Of a stretch of DNA of 64,000 bases, positions 17,922 to 28,037 are shown piece after piece (the stretch's first letter is position 1; every line of letters begins with the position of its first letter). The notes under the pieces were generated by a model. That model saw only the letters and a program-made list of their open reading frames with translations. It searched no databases and was not told the DNA's origin. The translations under genes were made by a program, and so were the position numbers. This stretch comes from Tenuifilaceae bacterium CYCD (GTDB lineage Bacteria > Bacteroidota > Bacteroidia > Bacteroidales > Tenuifilaceae), in contig AP027304.1 in assembly GCA_036322835.1 (NCBI GenBank), forward strand, positions 1,116,001 to 1,180,000, read 5' to 3'.

Positions 17922-18401
17922 TTATAACGTTCTTATAATTTTAGCCGGAACACCTGCAACGATAGAATTAGGAGGAACATCTTTTGTTACCACAGAACCA
18001 GCCCCAACAATAGAACCCTTTCCAACTATTATATTTGGTAGTATTATTACACCTGCACCAATCCAGCAATCATCTTCAAGGATTATAGTTCCTTTAATTG
18101 GTTCTATCTGGTTCATAAGATTAGACCAATTGGCATCTGACGATAGTATTAAAGTAACTCTAGGACCAATTGCAACGCGATCCTTAATTATAAGATTACA
18201 CGTGTTTTCAGAAATAATACTTGCCACAATCAGATCATTACCAATATAAACTTTTTCTCCAATTGTAAAATTACAAAGTCTAAGTCCATAAACTCTCACT
18301 CCGTTATATGGAAAAGACTTGGCTAAAAACTTCCCAAATTTTCGTTTTATTTTCAAAAAAACTGAAACTTGTTCTATATCGCTATTATTTGCGTATGTCA
18401 T
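17922..18401 (-). CDS. Hexapeptide-repeat O-acyltransferase
   Basis: A 159-residue left-handed beta-helix acyltransferase of the maltose/galactoside acetyltransferase type. Seen: repeated [IV]-G-x4 hexapeptides, the DCWIGAGVIILPNI segment and the terminal GAGSVVTKDVPPNSIVAGVPAK motif of this family. It probably O-acetylates a sugar of the surface polymer using acetyl-CoA. Its start overlaps the upstream FemAB-like gene by 17 bases. The residue that normally acts as catalytic base in the -NxH- motif is not obvious here (the stretch reads SSDANW), so activity is less certain than the fold. Confidence 0.85.
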   Translation of the reverse strand: MTYANNSDIEQVSVFLKIKRKFGKFLAKSFPYNGVRVYGLRLCNFTIGEKVYIGNDLIVASIISENTCNLIIKDRVAIGPRVTLILSSDANWSNLMNQIEPIKGTIILEDDCWIGAGVIILPNIIVGKGSIVGAGSVVTKDVPPNSIVAGVPAKIIRTL

Positions 18402-19380
18402 TAATCAACTTATAAAATTTTAAACCAATTTTTCCAAATATAAATAAACAAGGCTTATGGATGTATTCAAATCGTCCAAATTCAACAAGATTATTGCTAA
18501 ACTTTAATTTGTGGTCTCTTACACCATACGGTTTATTAGGCTTTCCAGCCCCTCCAAAATCGAATGTTTTATAATTATGTTCATGCCCCCAAAGTAAGAT
18601 GTTGTAAATTAAAAAATCGTTAGGATATTTATTGTTCATTTTCTCATCGGCTCCTGCATACCAGTCGTAAATTATATCTTTAAAGATTAACTCCATCCTA
18701 ACACCAATTAACCTATCTTCAATGAATGCTCCAAATGTTTTTAAAAGGGCAGAAGGAAAAAACTCTTTGTATGATAATTCGAAATATTCTCGAGAAGGGC
18801 AAGGCAAGCCAATTTTTTTATACGTATTTAAAATAAGCATTATTCCTTCATAATATTCTTTTTCTGTCTGAATTTCTCGGAATATCAGTCCTTTATTTTG
18901 ACCTTTTATTATATTCCGTTTTTTGTTTTTTGAAATACCTTGCTCTAGTTTATTAACATCGGTTAAATCAATTAGAATATCTAAATGTTCATCATATTTA
19001 AATTTATGTGTTTCAAAAACAGATTTTAAATCTGTCCAATCCCATAAATTTCGGAACTGTGTATAGATTACCTTTCCTTTTATAGCATTAAAGTATTTTG
19101 CCATAATCTCATGCAAATACAGAGGGTCGTTATTTTTTATTATAGGACCTCCAATAATTATCGAACGAGCAGAAAATCTCCCGATAATTCCAGAATGCTC
19201 TTTTTGAATGACCGCCAAAAGTATTCCTGTGATAGAATCATTCTCTTCTGTATAGACAATTATTGGTTCATATTTTGAATAATTTCTATATAATTTATAA
19301 AATTCTGGAGATTGGAATGCATTTCCATTAGGATGTTGTAAAATAAAATTAGCCCACTTATTAATATTAATTTTATCCAT
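18385..19380 (-). CDS. FemAB/GNAT-fold acyltransferase
   Basis: A 331-residue protein with the GNAT-type layout of FemAB-like proteins: an N-terminal half with AFQSPEFYKLY, a middle RNIIKGQNKGL segment, DWYAGADEKMNNKYPNDFL, then FDFGGAGKPNKPYGVRDHK close to the end. Such proteins add amino acids or acyl groups to amino sugars or to peptidoglycan-like acceptors. In a polysaccharide locus it may decorate an amino sugar with an amino acid; that is inference. It overlaps the upstream glycosyltransferase gene by 8 bases and the downstream acyltransferase gene by 17, pointing to coupled translation. No signal peptide or membrane helix. Confidence 0.8.
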   Translation of the reverse strand: MDKININKWANFILQHPNGNAFQSPEFYKLYRNYSKYEPIIVYTEENDSITGILLAVIQKEHSGIIGRFSARSIIIGGPIIKNNDPLYLHEIMAKYFNAIKGKVIYTQFRNLWDWTDLKSVFETHKFKYDEHLDILIDLTDVNKLEQGISKNKKRNIIKGQNKGLIFREIQTEKEYYEGIMLILNTYKKIGLPCPSREYFELSYKEFFPSALLKTFGAFIEDRLIGVRMELIFKDIIYDWYAGADEKMNNKYPNDFLIYNILLWGHEHNYKTFDFGGAGKPNKPYGVRDHKLKFSNNLVEFGRFEYIHKPCLFIFGKIGLKFYKLINDIRK

Positions 19381-20293
19381 TTAATACTTGCTTATATATA
19401 CTAACTAATTTATTAGCTATAGAATCCGAATCAAGACCAAGTTTTATAATTCTATCTCTTCCATCTGTTCTTTTAGCAAAGTTTAAAGAGAGTTGTATTT
19501 TGTATGCAACATCATGTGGATCATATGTAGTAATATAACAACCATCTAATCCCAAAAGATTATCTTTTACATCTCCAACATCTGTCGAAACAATAGGGCA
19601 ATTACAGGCCATTGCTTCCTTAATGAATTGAGGCGACCCTTCGCTATAAGAAGTTAATAGTGCGCAATTAACGGCATTAAGTAAAAGACTAACTTGCTGC
19701 CTACTATAGTTTTTTAACTCTAATAACTTAATTTTAGGATTATTGTGCAATTCGATCGCATCTTTAGCTAATGGGTAGTTCTTTATTGAGTTATCAAAGG
19801 ATGATGAAAAAAGTATATAAATAAATTCATTTGATAAGCCCAACTCCGTTCTCGCAGCAATCTGATCTGTTAATTTAAATACGTTTAAATCTACACCACA
19901 AGGAATTATTGAATACTTCTTTGAATGTATAGTTCTAGCTAATTTTTCAGAGACAAAAATTGAATATCTAGCCAATTTATTGGCAAAAATTGAATATTTA
20001 CGGTTTTTTTTATTACTTATGTCTGTGCCATGAAAGGTTACAATCACGGGAACTAACCGTTGTAATGTTGCTAACAAGCCACTAAGTCCAAAATGAGCAT
20101 GAACTATATCTGGTTTCCTCTCTTTAATTGTTTCCCTCAATAATGAATAATTCCTTAAGTAACCAATTATCCCATGACCAGTTACAAAAAAAAAATCAAC
20201 TGTTACTTTAATTTTCATTAAAGAATCAGTTTGTTCCTTAACAAAGGGACTAATTGATTTATGGTTTCCACTACAAACGACTAATACTTTCAT
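19373..20293 (-). CDS. Glycosyltransferase family 4-like
   Basis: A 306-residue GT-B glycosyltransferase. Seen: the N-terminal domain with KPDIVHAHFGLSG, then VTFHGTD, and the C-terminal nucleotide-sugar domain with SYSEGSPQFIKEAMACNCP (the GT4 E-x7-E motif) followed by VSTDVGDV. Predicted cytoplasmic, adding one sugar to the lipid-linked repeat unit. It is slightly short for the family (usually 350-400 residues) but both domains are complete. It follows the polymerase gene after 77 bases. Confidence 0.9.
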   Translation of the reverse strand: MKVLVVCSGNHKSISPFVKEQTDSLMKIKVTVDFFFVTGHGIIGYLRNYSLLRETIKERKPDIVHAHFGLSGLLATLQRLVPVIVTFHGTDISNKKNRKYSIFANKLARYSIFVSEKLARTIHSKKYSIIPCGVDLNVFKLTDQIAARTELGLSNEFIYILFSSSFDNSIKNYPLAKDAIELHNNPKIKLLELKNYSRQQVSLLLNAVNCALLTSYSEGSPQFIKEAMACNCPIVSTDVGDVKDNLLGLDGCYITTYDPHDVAYKIQLSLNFAKRTDGRDRIIKLGLDSDSIANKLVSIYKQVLNG

Positions 20294-20370
20294 AAAATAA
20301 AGATATTTTAAATAATTTTGTTATTTATTGAAAGAATCAAAGTAGACACATTTTCTATATTACAACAATA

Positions 20371-21714
20371 TTATCTATAGTTCCAGTAAATAATAAGCAA
20401 TGCAAATAAAAAAGAAGAGAGATTAATAATGATTCTGATTCTTTGCTTAACATTACTGTTTAAATGATTCAAATTATTGTATTTATCTAAAAACCAAAAT
20501 GATATTATGTATATCATAGGAAAATGAGGCAAGGATTTTCGCAATTCCAAGGATTCCATTATGTATACTAAGGATGCTGCTTCAAGAAGATAAAATAAAA
20601 CAAGTGGAAAAATATCCCCTTCTCTTGTTTTAATAATATAAAAAACTCCAAACCATAAAACAGCCCCTATTAGCACTCTAAATATTAGTCCAGGAGAAAA
20701 GAGCGATAGTATGATTTTTTCATTTGGTTGTAATGTAGGCATTGGACCGATAGTTGCTGCGACAATATTCGTAATATAAGTAAATAATACTCCTCCCTTA
20801 ACCATTCCAGATTTTTCTTTTATATCAATCAATTCGTCATTACTATTATATATGAAACGACTCGATTCGGTCGAAATGTAATTCGACAAGTAAATGGTAA
20901 TGATAAAAAAAAGAACTAAAATAACTAACGAAAAGGTATTAACCTTTTTCGAAAGCAAAACCCCAATACTAAGAGCTCCAATGCATAAAAAAACAATTAC
21001 CGGCCTGAAAAGTAAAAGGGCTAGAAGTGAAATAATACAATATAAAACTGCTATATACTTTTTGTTTATGTAAAATTGATAAAACTGATCAAAAAAAACA
21101 ACTACCAGCATTACCATAAAACTTTCTTTTAAACCTGAAGCGTGATACCATAATACAAAAGAAGATACAGAATATGTTAGTGCACACAAAAAAGCGTATT
21201 TTATAGACATGAATTTCTTCGAAATCCTAAAAATACATAATGCAGTAAAAGCACCAATAATTATATAAACAAAGTTCAACAATAAGTTTGACTCAATTAT
21301 GCGATATAATGAACTAATAACAAGGACAGCGCCTAAATCTTCCAAGAGCATATTGTTCAAATAATTTTTAATCCCATCCGAAAAACTCATTCCCGCCATT
21401 ATTCGTGATTCTCGGTCATAGAAAAGAGCATCCGCCTCGCTAAAAACAAATAAATTACCTCTATAGTAATATGATATAATATTATAAATAGCAACTGATA
21501 TAAAAGAATAAATAAATACAAGCAGCACTAATCTTTTTTCTGTATAATATTTTTCACTTTTAGCTAATTGAGAATTCAAAACCAAAAAAAATATGATTGA
21601 TGTTAATATATTTAAAATGTAAATAGGTAAAAATTGCTCTTCTACATTAAATAGAAAAATAAACATTAGCAGTATACTAAAAATAAAATACCTAATATTA
21701 ATAGATCTTAGCAT
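20371..21714 (-). CDS. Wzy-like polysaccharide polymerase
   Basis: A 447-residue, strongly hydrophobic protein with about ten or more predicted membrane helices and larger polar loops after residue 80 and near residues 285-310. It has no recognisable enzyme motif, as is normal for Wzy polymerases. Its place between glycosyltransferase genes and the flippase in a Wza/Wzc-containing operon, and its topology, support a polymerase that joins repeat units on the periplasmic face. An O-antigen ligase or mannosyltransferase-type membrane protein cannot be excluded from sequence alone. It is followed (upstream on the map) by a 220-base AT-rich gap with nothing recognisable. Confidence 0.7.
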   Translation of the reverse strand: MLRSINIRYFIFSILLMFIFLFNVEEQFLPIYILNILTSIIFFLVLNSQLAKSEKYYTEKRLVLLVFIYSFISVAIYNIISYYYRGNLFVFSEADALFYDRESRIMAGMSFSDGIKNYLNNMLLEDLGAVLVISSLYRIIESNLLLNFVYIIIGAFTALCIFRISKKFMSIKYAFLCALTYSVSSFVLWYHASGLKESFMVMLVVVFFDQFYQFYINKKYIAVLYCIISLLALLLFRPVIVFLCIGALSIGVLLSKKVNTFSLVILVLFFIITIYLSNYISTESSRFIYNSNDELIDIKEKSGMVKGGVLFTYITNIVAATIGPMPTLQPNEKIILSLFSPGLIFRVLIGAVLWFGVFYIIKTREGDIFPLVLFYLLEAASLVYIMESLELRKSLPHFPMIYIISFWFLDKYNNLNHLNSNVKQRIRIIINLSSFLFALLIIYWNYR

Positions 21715-21934
21715 CGATGTTGAAAAAGTGTTTTATATAAAAAATCTCAATAGTAATTATAAAATGGGAGTGATCAATTCTTTATTATTAACGGAGAAAT
21801 AAAAAATAGCAAAATGTAACTTAAAAATCAAATTTCTTTTTTTCCTTATGTAAAACGAATGTGTTTTAATCAAATTTCAATAAAAAAACCACAAAATCTC
21901 ACCTTTTGTAAGTTAATAATACTAAAATCAGAAT

Positions 21935-23008
21935 CTAATTAGTAATTGACCACTTCTCAATATATTTTCGAGCAATATCAATGTAATTATGATGCATTTC
22001 GATAAATCTACGTGATTCGGCGCCAATATGCAAAATTTCATTACGTCTGGCCATAACATATTCTATTGATTCACATATTTGTTTAGAATTAGAAGTGATA
22101 TTTATTATAGGACAAAAAACATATCCCAATTCATTAATACTATGATCGTCACCACCACCCATTAATATTTTCCCCTTAGCCATTGTAATTAAACCATTCA
22201 TTCCGGACGAAAAACTGTTAGTCTGATCAAGAATAACATTTGTCTTATTAACTAATTCTATATATTGGTCGTATGGAAGTTGATTATTACATATAAATTC
22301 AGCCTCATTAAAATACTTATCTCTCATTAGACCAAAGGCTTCTTGAATATATATTGTTCCTTTTTCAGGTCGAGTAATACCATGATAGAAAACGACCTTA
22401 TCCTCTACGATATTCTCCTTATACTCTATTTTATCAATATTTATAGGAAAAGGTATTGTCCCTATATTTTTTGGATGATTTCTAAATGGTTCAGCATATT
22501 CAAACATCGTTGGAATAACCCCATCTATCTGATCAATAAACCAATTTTCATAATCAACAATTTCAGTTCTTTCACATCTCAACATCTGTCCTGAATCATG
22601 TGTAATCTTCCTTAAATAATCATACACACCGCATCGTAACTCAACACTTTCAGTCCAATACTTAGCAATTAAATCGCTTGAGCCACATGCCGCCCAAAAT
22701 ACTTTACTATTATTATGCTTAACATAACGAATAAACCTTTTATTGAGAAATAACGTTGGTATAAAATATGGACTAATAAATTGAACTACATCATAACCTT
22801 TAAATAATCTTCTATTACTCCACAAATCAAAATAACCATATACTTTTCCTGTATATCCATTGCCCCATTTTTTCCAATTATAATCAGCATTAAATTTTCT
22901 TAGTCCATCACCTGTATTTGCCAAAAAAACTTCATGTCCTAAGACTCTTAAACCATCAGCAAGATTATTAAAAAACCCACTAAACTCACCTACAAGTAAT
23001 ATTTTCAT
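21935..23008 (-). CDS. Glycosyltransferase, GT-B type
   Basis: A 357-residue protein beginning MKILLVGEFSGFFNNLADGL, a GT-B N-terminus. The second half has VVFYHGITRPEKGTIYIQEA, in which the R-x-E-K-G loop is typical of GT4-like enzymes, and a C-terminal SSGMNGLITMAKGKILMGG stretch in the place of the usual E-x7-E sugar-nucleotide motif. That motif is weak, so the subfamily is uncertain. No signal peptide or membrane helix. It lies between flippase and polymerase genes and probably transfers one sugar of the repeat unit. Confidence 0.75.
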   Translation of the reverse strand: MKILLVGEFSGFFNNLADGLRVLGHEVFLANTGDGLRKFNADYNWKKWGNGYTGKVYGYFDLWSNRRLFKGYDVVQFISPYFIPTLFLNKRFIRYVKHNNSKVFWAACGSSDLIAKYWTESVELRCGVYDYLRKITHDSGQMLRCERTEIVDYENWFIDQIDGVIPTMFEYAEPFRNHPKNIGTIPFPINIDKIEYKENIVEDKVVFYHGITRPEKGTIYIQEAFGLMRDKYFNEAEFICNNQLPYDQYIELVNKTNVILDQTNSFSSGMNGLITMAKGKILMGGGDDHSINELGYVFCPIINITSNSKQICESIEYVMARRNEILHIGAESRRFIEMHHNYIDIARKYIEKWSITN

Positions 23009-23077
23009 TTCTAAAATTGTTAAGGATTTTTATATGATTAAACATCTAATTAAATAAAACATTCATTATTGCGATTA

Positions 23078-24556
23078 TTAAACCCGGTTAGAGTTAGAAA
23101 ACAATTTTCTAATTCCTAATCGCTTATCTAACTCTTTAAATGAAAACCATGCAGATGCACAAATAAAGAGCATTCCTACAATATATGAAATTGGGGCAGG
23201 AATGAATCTAATTATAAAAAAGCAAGCAAGCCCAAGTATAAATTGTATTCCAAATATTTTAACGAACTCATAATTAAAATAAAACCTATACAAATGCTTG
23301 CTTAAAAAAAACACTTGACACAAATACAAAATATAGGCAACTAAAAATGAGATTCCTAGTCCATTTAAACCATAAAGTTTATACCCCAAAATATTCAATC
23401 CAAAAATATATATATTCGCAATCAATTCATTCCAAAAAAACAACTTCGAAGCACCTTTTGCTAACATTATAAAGGCAATACACCAACTTGCTGCCCTAAA
23501 ATACATGCCCAGTGCAGCCCATTGTATCATCCCGTTAACTGGGATAAATTGCGTGGAATACAACAATACAACAACCCAATTTATAAAAATTAAAAAGATA
23601 GCTAAAATTGGAGCCAACACTAAAACGGCAATTTCAGCTTGCTGATTAATCATGAATGTTGCTTTTATATTATCATGAGCCACACCTGAAAGTCGTGGAT
23701 AAAAATCGGTTCCCATGGCCGTGAAAACTAAACCAACATAAGTATTAATAATAGCAAAGCCTGCTGTATAGAATCCAACATCAGCTAATCCGCTGGTGCG
23801 CCCAATGTAAATCCTAACTAAATAAGACGCTCCAAGCGTAATCAAGCCACTCAAACTAAGCATAAAACCCATGCGAAGCATCTCTTTACCTTCTATCCAT
23901 GTATGATGGTAAGAAACATTTACCTTCTCAATTTCTACTTTACCTGCAAAGTACCACGAGCAGAGCATTGAGACGAGCGAAGTAAAGATAATGGCAGGTA
24001 CAATGCCATCGATACGCCAGAGGTAATAGATAGGCACTGAAACAAATAATCCTAAAAAAGCACCAAATAAATTGGCTTTAGCCAGGTATTTATGCTTGCG
24101 CATGCCTTGCATTATTACAAGTTGGCCCGTGCTAATCTGATTGAACAACAAAGTAATTGAAATCCATACAAACGCTAATGTATAATTACTGTTGCCGAAT
24201 GTAATTTGACTAAGCCAAGGTGAAAATATTAGGGTTGTAAATAAACCCAATAAACCGGTAACCCAAACCCATCTTCTGAGCACCGTAATAATCAAGGCTA
24301 TTCTATGAGAATCATCAGTAACATTAGCCTCAGCAACATTCTTTACCGAACTGGTTCCTAAACCCGAATTGGTAAGGCTTCCAATAATACCTATAGTAGT
24401 AGTCAATAACCCCATAATACCAATACCAACAGGTCCAAGCAAGATAGCTATAACCTTTGAACGAATTATCAATATTAGAATCTTTACCATCTGAACACCA
24501 CCAAAGATTGATGTGGCCTTCATTATTTGGCGATACGAGGTTTGCTGTTCGGTCAT
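23078..24556 (-). CDS. Wzx-like O-antigen/polysaccharide flippase
   Basis: A 492-residue polytopic membrane protein of the MOP/MATE superfamily, close to the O-antigen translocases of Bacteroidota. It has about 12-14 predicted helices and typical segments GPVGIGIMGLLTT (near residue 40) and GLGTSSVKNVAEA. It should flip undecaprenyl-diphosphate-linked repeat units to the periplasm for the polymerase at 20371-21714. The gene follows the aminotransferase by 17 bases. Length and topology are normal. Confidence 0.92.
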   Translation of the reverse strand: MTEQQTSYRQIMKATSIFGGVQMVKILILIIRSKVIAILLGPVGIGIMGLLTTTIGIIGSLTNSGLGTSSVKNVAEANVTDDSHRIALIITVLRRWVWVTGLLGLFTTLIFSPWLSQITFGNSNYTLAFVWISITLLFNQISTGQLVIMQGMRKHKYLAKANLFGAFLGLFVSVPIYYLWRIDGIVPAIIFTSLVSMLCSWYFAGKVEIEKVNVSYHHTWIEGKEMLRMGFMLSLSGLITLGASYLVRIYIGRTSGLADVGFYTAGFAIINTYVGLVFTAMGTDFYPRLSGVAHDNIKATFMINQQAEIAVLVLAPILAIFLIFINWVVVLLYSTQFIPVNGMIQWAALGMYFRAASWCIAFIMLAKGASKLFFWNELIANIYIFGLNILGYKLYGLNGLGISFLVAYILYLCQVFFLSKHLYRFYFNYEFVKIFGIQFILGLACFFIIRFIPAPISYIVGMLFICASAWFSFKELDKRLGIRKLFSNSNRV

Positions 24557-24573
24557 TTACTGGGGAAAAGCGT

Positions 24574-25695
24574 TTAGAAACGGTTCAAAGTATCAATAAT
24601 TCCCTGTATTTCATTATTGGTATGCACAGGGCTAATAGGCAAGCTCAAAACCTCTGAGTGTATTTTCTCTGTTATAGGAAAAATAAAGTTATTCCACTCT
24701 TTGTAAGCAATTTGCTTATGTGGCGGAATGGGGTAGTGTATAAGGGTTTGAATTCCTTTTTCTGTTAAATATTTCTGTAAATCATCACGTTTTGGGTGTC
24801 GGATTACAAATAAATGCCAAACGTGTTGTAGGTTGTCTGTTATTTGTTTTGGGTTTGCGGTTGGTAATACAATATTGGAGTTTTTTATGTGTTGGCAATA
24901 GTATTGAGCAACTTCGCGTCGGCGTTGGTTTTCTGCATCGATATACTTTAGCTTTACGCTTAAGAAAGCGGCCTGTATTTCGTCCATGCGGCTATTTAAT
25001 CCCTGGTATTCATTTACATATTTAGTTTTACTGCCATAGTTGGCTAATGCTCTAATTGTCCCGGCCAGCTCATCACTATTTGTTGTTACAGCGCCAGAAT
25101 CGCCTAAAGCACCAAGGTTTTTACCGGGATAAAAACTATGCCCCGCAGCATCGCCTACCGATCCTGTACGTTTATCACCATAAAAACATCCGTGCGCTTG
25201 CGCGTTATCTTCTATTAATTTCAGCTTATATGTTTCGACTAATCGTTGAATCTCTGGATGCATTGCATTTTGTCCATAAAGATGGACAATCATTATTCCT
25301 TTGGTTCGCTCGGTAATATTTTTTTCTATTAAGTAGGGATCTATATTATAGGTATTTATATCGGGTTCAACAAGTATTGGCTTTAGCCTGTTATCCGTAA
25401 TAGCAAGAATTGTGGCAATATAAGTATTAGCTGGTACTATTATCTCATCGCCTTCGGACATAAAGCCCATCTCAATATAGGCTTTTAAAATCAAACGTAA
25501 AGCATCTAGCCCATTGGCAACACCTATACAATGTTTTGTACCAATAAACTCGGCATACTCCTTTTCAAAAGCCTTAACCTCCTCGCCAAGTAAATACCAA
25601 CCAGAATCAATTACTTTGGCAACTGCCTGTTTTAATTCTTCAGCATATCGAGCATTAATATTCTGAAGATCAAGAAATTTTATACTATTCAACAT
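24574..25695 (-). CDS. fdtB: DegT/DnrJ/EryC1 sugar aminotransferase (FdtB-like)
   Basis: A PLP enzyme of 373 residues if started at the ATG at 25695; an in-frame ATG 30 bases upstream is possible but would overlap the previous gene more. Seen: the active-site Lys in [14 protein letters not shown] (K192), the EDNAQAHG Asp-containing motif (about 162-169), and the family N-terminus [14 protein letters not shown]. With the FdtA-type ketoisomerases upstream it should aminate the 3-keto group of a dTDP-6-deoxyhexulose, giving a dTDP-3-amino-3,6-dideoxyhexose. The 11-base overlap with the acyltransferase gene suggests coupling. The symbol is given by pathway context; QdtB is equally possible. Confidence 0.85.
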   Translation of the reverse strand: MLNSIKFLDLQNINARYAEELKQAVAKVIDSGWYLLGEEVKAFEKEYAEFIGTKHCIGVANGLDALRLILKAYIEMGFMSEGDEIIVPANTYIATILAITDNRLKPILVEPDINTYNIDPYLIEKNITERTKGIMIVHLYGQNAMHPEIQRLVETYKLKLIEDNAQAHGCFYGDKRTGSVGDAAGHSFYPGKNLGALGDSGAVTTNSDELAGTIRALANYGSKTKYVNEYQGLNSRMDEIQAAFLSVKLKYIDAENQRRREVAQYYCQHIKNSNIVLPTANPKQITDNLQHVWHLFVIRHPKRDDLQKYLTEKGIQTLIHYPIPPHKQIAYKEWNNFIFPITEKIHSEVLSLPISPVHTNNEIQGIIDTLNRF

Positions 25696-26590
25696 GTTTT
25701 GATAGAATATGGGTTGTTCTTCCAATATGGTAACCTAATTTTTCCCAGGTGTGTAATACCGCAATATTTGTAGATTGTGTATTCATAAAAATTGTTTCGG
25801 CACCAATTTCTTTTAAAAGATAGGTCATTTCCGAAATTAATTTAACATACCATCCCTTGTTCGTTTCCGATGATACAGCGGATAACACCATTTTAGAAAT
25901 ATTATGATTCAACACCGCCCACTTATCTCTCAAAATATTTGCAGTAAGAAATGAATCGGATGGTAAATTGGGTTCATTTGGTACCATTACTAAATCAGTA
26001 AAGCCATTTATTGAGTTCTCAATGTAGGTTGACAAATAACGATCGGCATCGGCTTTTTTGAAACTAAAGTCAGAATGAAACCGATCGTAATTGTTTCTCA
26101 TAAACGAAGCAACTCTCTTAAGATTTTCAATATCTGCTTGTTTTGCAACTCTTACATTAGCTCTTACACCATTATAGCACTCTAAATTAGAGTTATAAAA
26201 ATGTATTCGGGTTTCTATCAATCGGAATTTTGCACAATTTAAAACCTGAATGACTTTATTGTCCTCGGAGGGTATTTCAATGGTAATATTTTGTTTTCCA
26301 TAATCCTCATAAAGCTTCCTTAGGAATCTTTTTATGCTTTCCTGAAGAATATTTATATCTTCCAAATCAAAATCGATGAACCTTAAGAAAACAGAATTAA
26401 TTCCAAAAAAATCTGTTTCCCAGGTATTTAAAACATAGTAGTATTTTACTCTTGTGCCAGATATATTATCAACAAAAACCTTATAACCATTTAAAGATTT
26501 AAGCATATCGCCTACAACTAAATCTTTTTCAATTCTATGATTAACTGAATATTCGCTGTATCTATATAGAATTTCTTTTCGTGTAACCAT
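25685..26590 (-). CDS. GNAT acyltransferase, WecD-like
   Basis: A 301-residue protein whose C-terminal half has a GNAT pattern ending in [20 protein letters not shown], very like the end of WecD (TDP-fucosamine acetyltransferase) and related amino-sugar N-acyltransferases. The N-terminal half ([15 protein letters not shown]) matches the first part of the same family. It probably N-acylates an amino sugar in the nucleotide-sugar stage. A second acetyltransferase of a different fold (26610-27152) is next door, so either two amino sugars are acylated or the two enzymes act on different substrates. The end overlaps fdtB by 11 bases. Confidence 0.8.
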   Translation of the reverse strand: MVTRKEILYRYSEYSVNHRIEKDLVVGDMLKSLNGYKVFVDNISGTRVKYYYVLNTWETDFFGINSVFLRFIDFDLEDINILQESIKRFLRKLYEDYGKQNITIEIPSEDNKVIQVLNCAKFRLIETRIHFYNSNLECYNGVRANVRVAKQADIENLKRVASFMRNNYDRFHSDFSFKKADADRYLSTYIENSINGFTDLVMVPNEPNLPSDSFLTANILRDKWAVLNHNISKMVLSAVSSETNKGWYVKLISEMTYLLKEIGAETIFMNTQSTNIAVLHTWEKLGYHIGRTTHILSKHVE

Positions 26591-26609
26591 ATAAAATCGG
26601 ATTATCGGT

Positions 26610-27152
26610 TTATTTGCAAATAACGGGCTCGTTATTAATTAGTTTATACCTATTTCCCAAAGTATCCTTAAGATCCTTTGTTATAATTACACCCTCCTTA
26701 GTTACATATCCTTGGTGTTTAGCAGGCGCTCCAAACCAAAGCTGAAATGCAGGTACATCTTTTGTTACTAAGGAACTTGCTCCAATCATTGAATACTCTC
26801 CAATGGTAATTCCCCCTAAAACATTCACGCAGGATCCTATGCTTGCATTTTTTTTTATAAGCGTTCTTTGAAATTCCTTTGGGTACCGTTTCGAACGTGG
26901 TGTAGGATCATTATTAAGCGTAACATTCGGGCCAACAAAAACATTATCCTCTATAGTTATTCCATCCCAAACGTATACTCCTGCTTTAATGGTAACATAA
27001 TTGCCAATTACTACATCATTCTCAATAAATGTATGGCAATTGATATTACAATAATTTCCTATACAAGCACCTTTTAGAACAACAGCAAATTGCCAAATAT
27101 CTGTGTCTTTGCCAATATTCTCTGAATGAACATCGGCTAATGGATGTATCAT
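26610..27152 (-). CDS. Left-handed beta-helix N-acetyltransferase (FdtC/WxcM-N type)
   Basis: A 180-residue hexapeptide-repeat enzyme with the opening MIHPLADVHSENIGKDTDIW and segments VFVGPNVTLNNDPTPRSKR and GASSLVTKDVPAFQLWFGAP. These mark the dTDP-3-amino-3,6-dideoxyhexose N-acetyltransferase group (FdtC, QdtC, or the N-terminal part of WxcM). It should use acetyl-CoA to finish dTDP-Fuc3NAc or dTDP-Qui3NAc. It follows the second ketoisomerase gene by 8 bases and precedes the WecD-like gene by 19. The His that acts as base in related enzymes is not identified with confidence. Confidence 0.85.
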   Translation of the reverse strand: MIHPLADVHSENIGKDTDIWQFAVVLKGACIGNYCNINCHTFIENDVVIGNYVTIKAGVYVWDGITIEDNVFVGPNVTLNNDPTPRSKRYPKEFQRTLIKKNASIGSCVNVLGGITIGEYSMIGASSLVTKDVPAFQLWFGAPAKHQGYVTKEGVIITKDLKDTLGNRYKLINNEPVICK

Positions 27153-27160
27153 AGGTAAAC

Positions 27161-27580
27161 TTATTTATAATTTGAATACGATAAAAAATCTTCGTAATTC
27201 CTTATATAATCATCTTCCTGATACTTGTGAGATGTCAATACTAAACAAACAGAGCCCGACGAGAACCCTTTCTCTGCTGCCCAGATACCGGGAGGTATAT
27301 GAAGTCCAAAATACGGTCTGTTTAAGGTAATTGTTCTCTTAACCTTTCCATCATCCAGTTCTACCTCAAAACTACCACTAGCTGCAATTAAAAATTGATG
27401 GCATTCTTTATGCGCATGTGCTCCTCTATCCTCCCCCCCAGGTATATCGTAAATATAAAAAACCCTTGCTATGTCAAAAGGAATTTGCTCACTATTAGTA
27501 ATTGGAGTAATATTTCCTGCTCTATTTTGAGTTCGAGGTAACTCAATTATACTACAATCAAAAACGGTTGTTCTTCTCAT
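27161..27580 (-). CDS. fdtA: Sugar 3,4-ketoisomerase, FdtA/QdtA family, canonical copy
   Basis: A 139-residue cupin-like protein. Seen: YIYDIPGGEDRGAHAHKECHQ with the catalytic histidine pair H55 and H57, then SGSFEVELDDG and a C-terminal EDDYIRNYEDFL, all typical of FdtA/QdtA. It converts dTDP-6-deoxy-D-xylo-hexos-4-ulose to the 3-keto isomer that FdtB then aminates. The start overlaps the end of a paralogous gene by 4 bases (ATGA). RmlA/RmlB, which make the precursor, are not in this window. Sequence alone does not tell the galacto (FdtA) from the gluco (QdtA) product. Confidence 0.88.
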   Translation of the reverse strand: MRRTTVFDCSIIELPRTQNRAGNITPITNSEQIPFDIARVFYIYDIPGGEDRGAHAHKECHQFLIAASGSFEVELDDGKVKRTITLNRPYFGLHIPPGIWAAEKGFSSGSVCLVLTSHKYQEDDYIRNYEDFLSYSNYK

Positions 27581-27984
27581 GATTTTACCGTTTTAATATA
27601 AACATTATAATCCCGAATATAATCCTGCTCATTATAAATTGTTGAACTTAGCACCAATGCTATAGAATTAGTAGAGAAATTTTGCATCTGTCGCCAAAGC
27701 CCAGCTGGTATAAATAATCCAAAATAGGATCTGTTTAGTGAAAATTTTTCCTTTTGTTTTCCATCATCAATCACAACATCAAAACTGCCCGAAAGTGCAA
27801 TAATTAGTTCCTGCTGTTTTTTAAAAGCATGCCCACCTCGCACCTCTCCACCAGGTACATCATAAATCCAATAAACACGTTCAATTTTAAAAGGTACGTG
27901 TTTTTCTCCCTCAATAAAAGAAAGATTTCCTCGACTATCAAGAAATTTGGGAAGATCAATTAACTTAACGTTGTTTAATGTCAT
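27577..27984 (-). CDS. FdtA-family paralogue lacking the second active-site His
   Basis: A 135-residue protein closely related to its neighbour: YWIYDVPGGEVRGGHAFKKQQ, SGSFDVVIDDG, EQDYIRDYNVY. It has H52 but Phe at 54, where the canonical enzyme has the second catalytic His. It could be a pseudo-enzyme, a partner of the canonical copy, or an isomerase with another product. First of the two paralogues; the 4-base overlap makes them a coupled pair. Adjacent FdtA-like pairs are common in Bacteroidota polysaccharide loci, which argues for a function and against decay. Confidence 0.85.
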   Translation of the reverse strand: MTLNNVKLIDLPKFLDSRGNLSFIEGEKHVPFKIERVYWIYDVPGGEVRGGHAFKKQQELIIALSGSFDVVIDDGKQKEKFSLNRSYFGLFIPAGLWRQMQNFSTNSIALVLSSTIYNEQDYIRDYNVYIKTVKS

Positions 27985-28037
27985 ACCAATCTTGTTTGAA
28001 TTGTCTATAAAGTATATTCTTTTGTAGATTTATGTAT

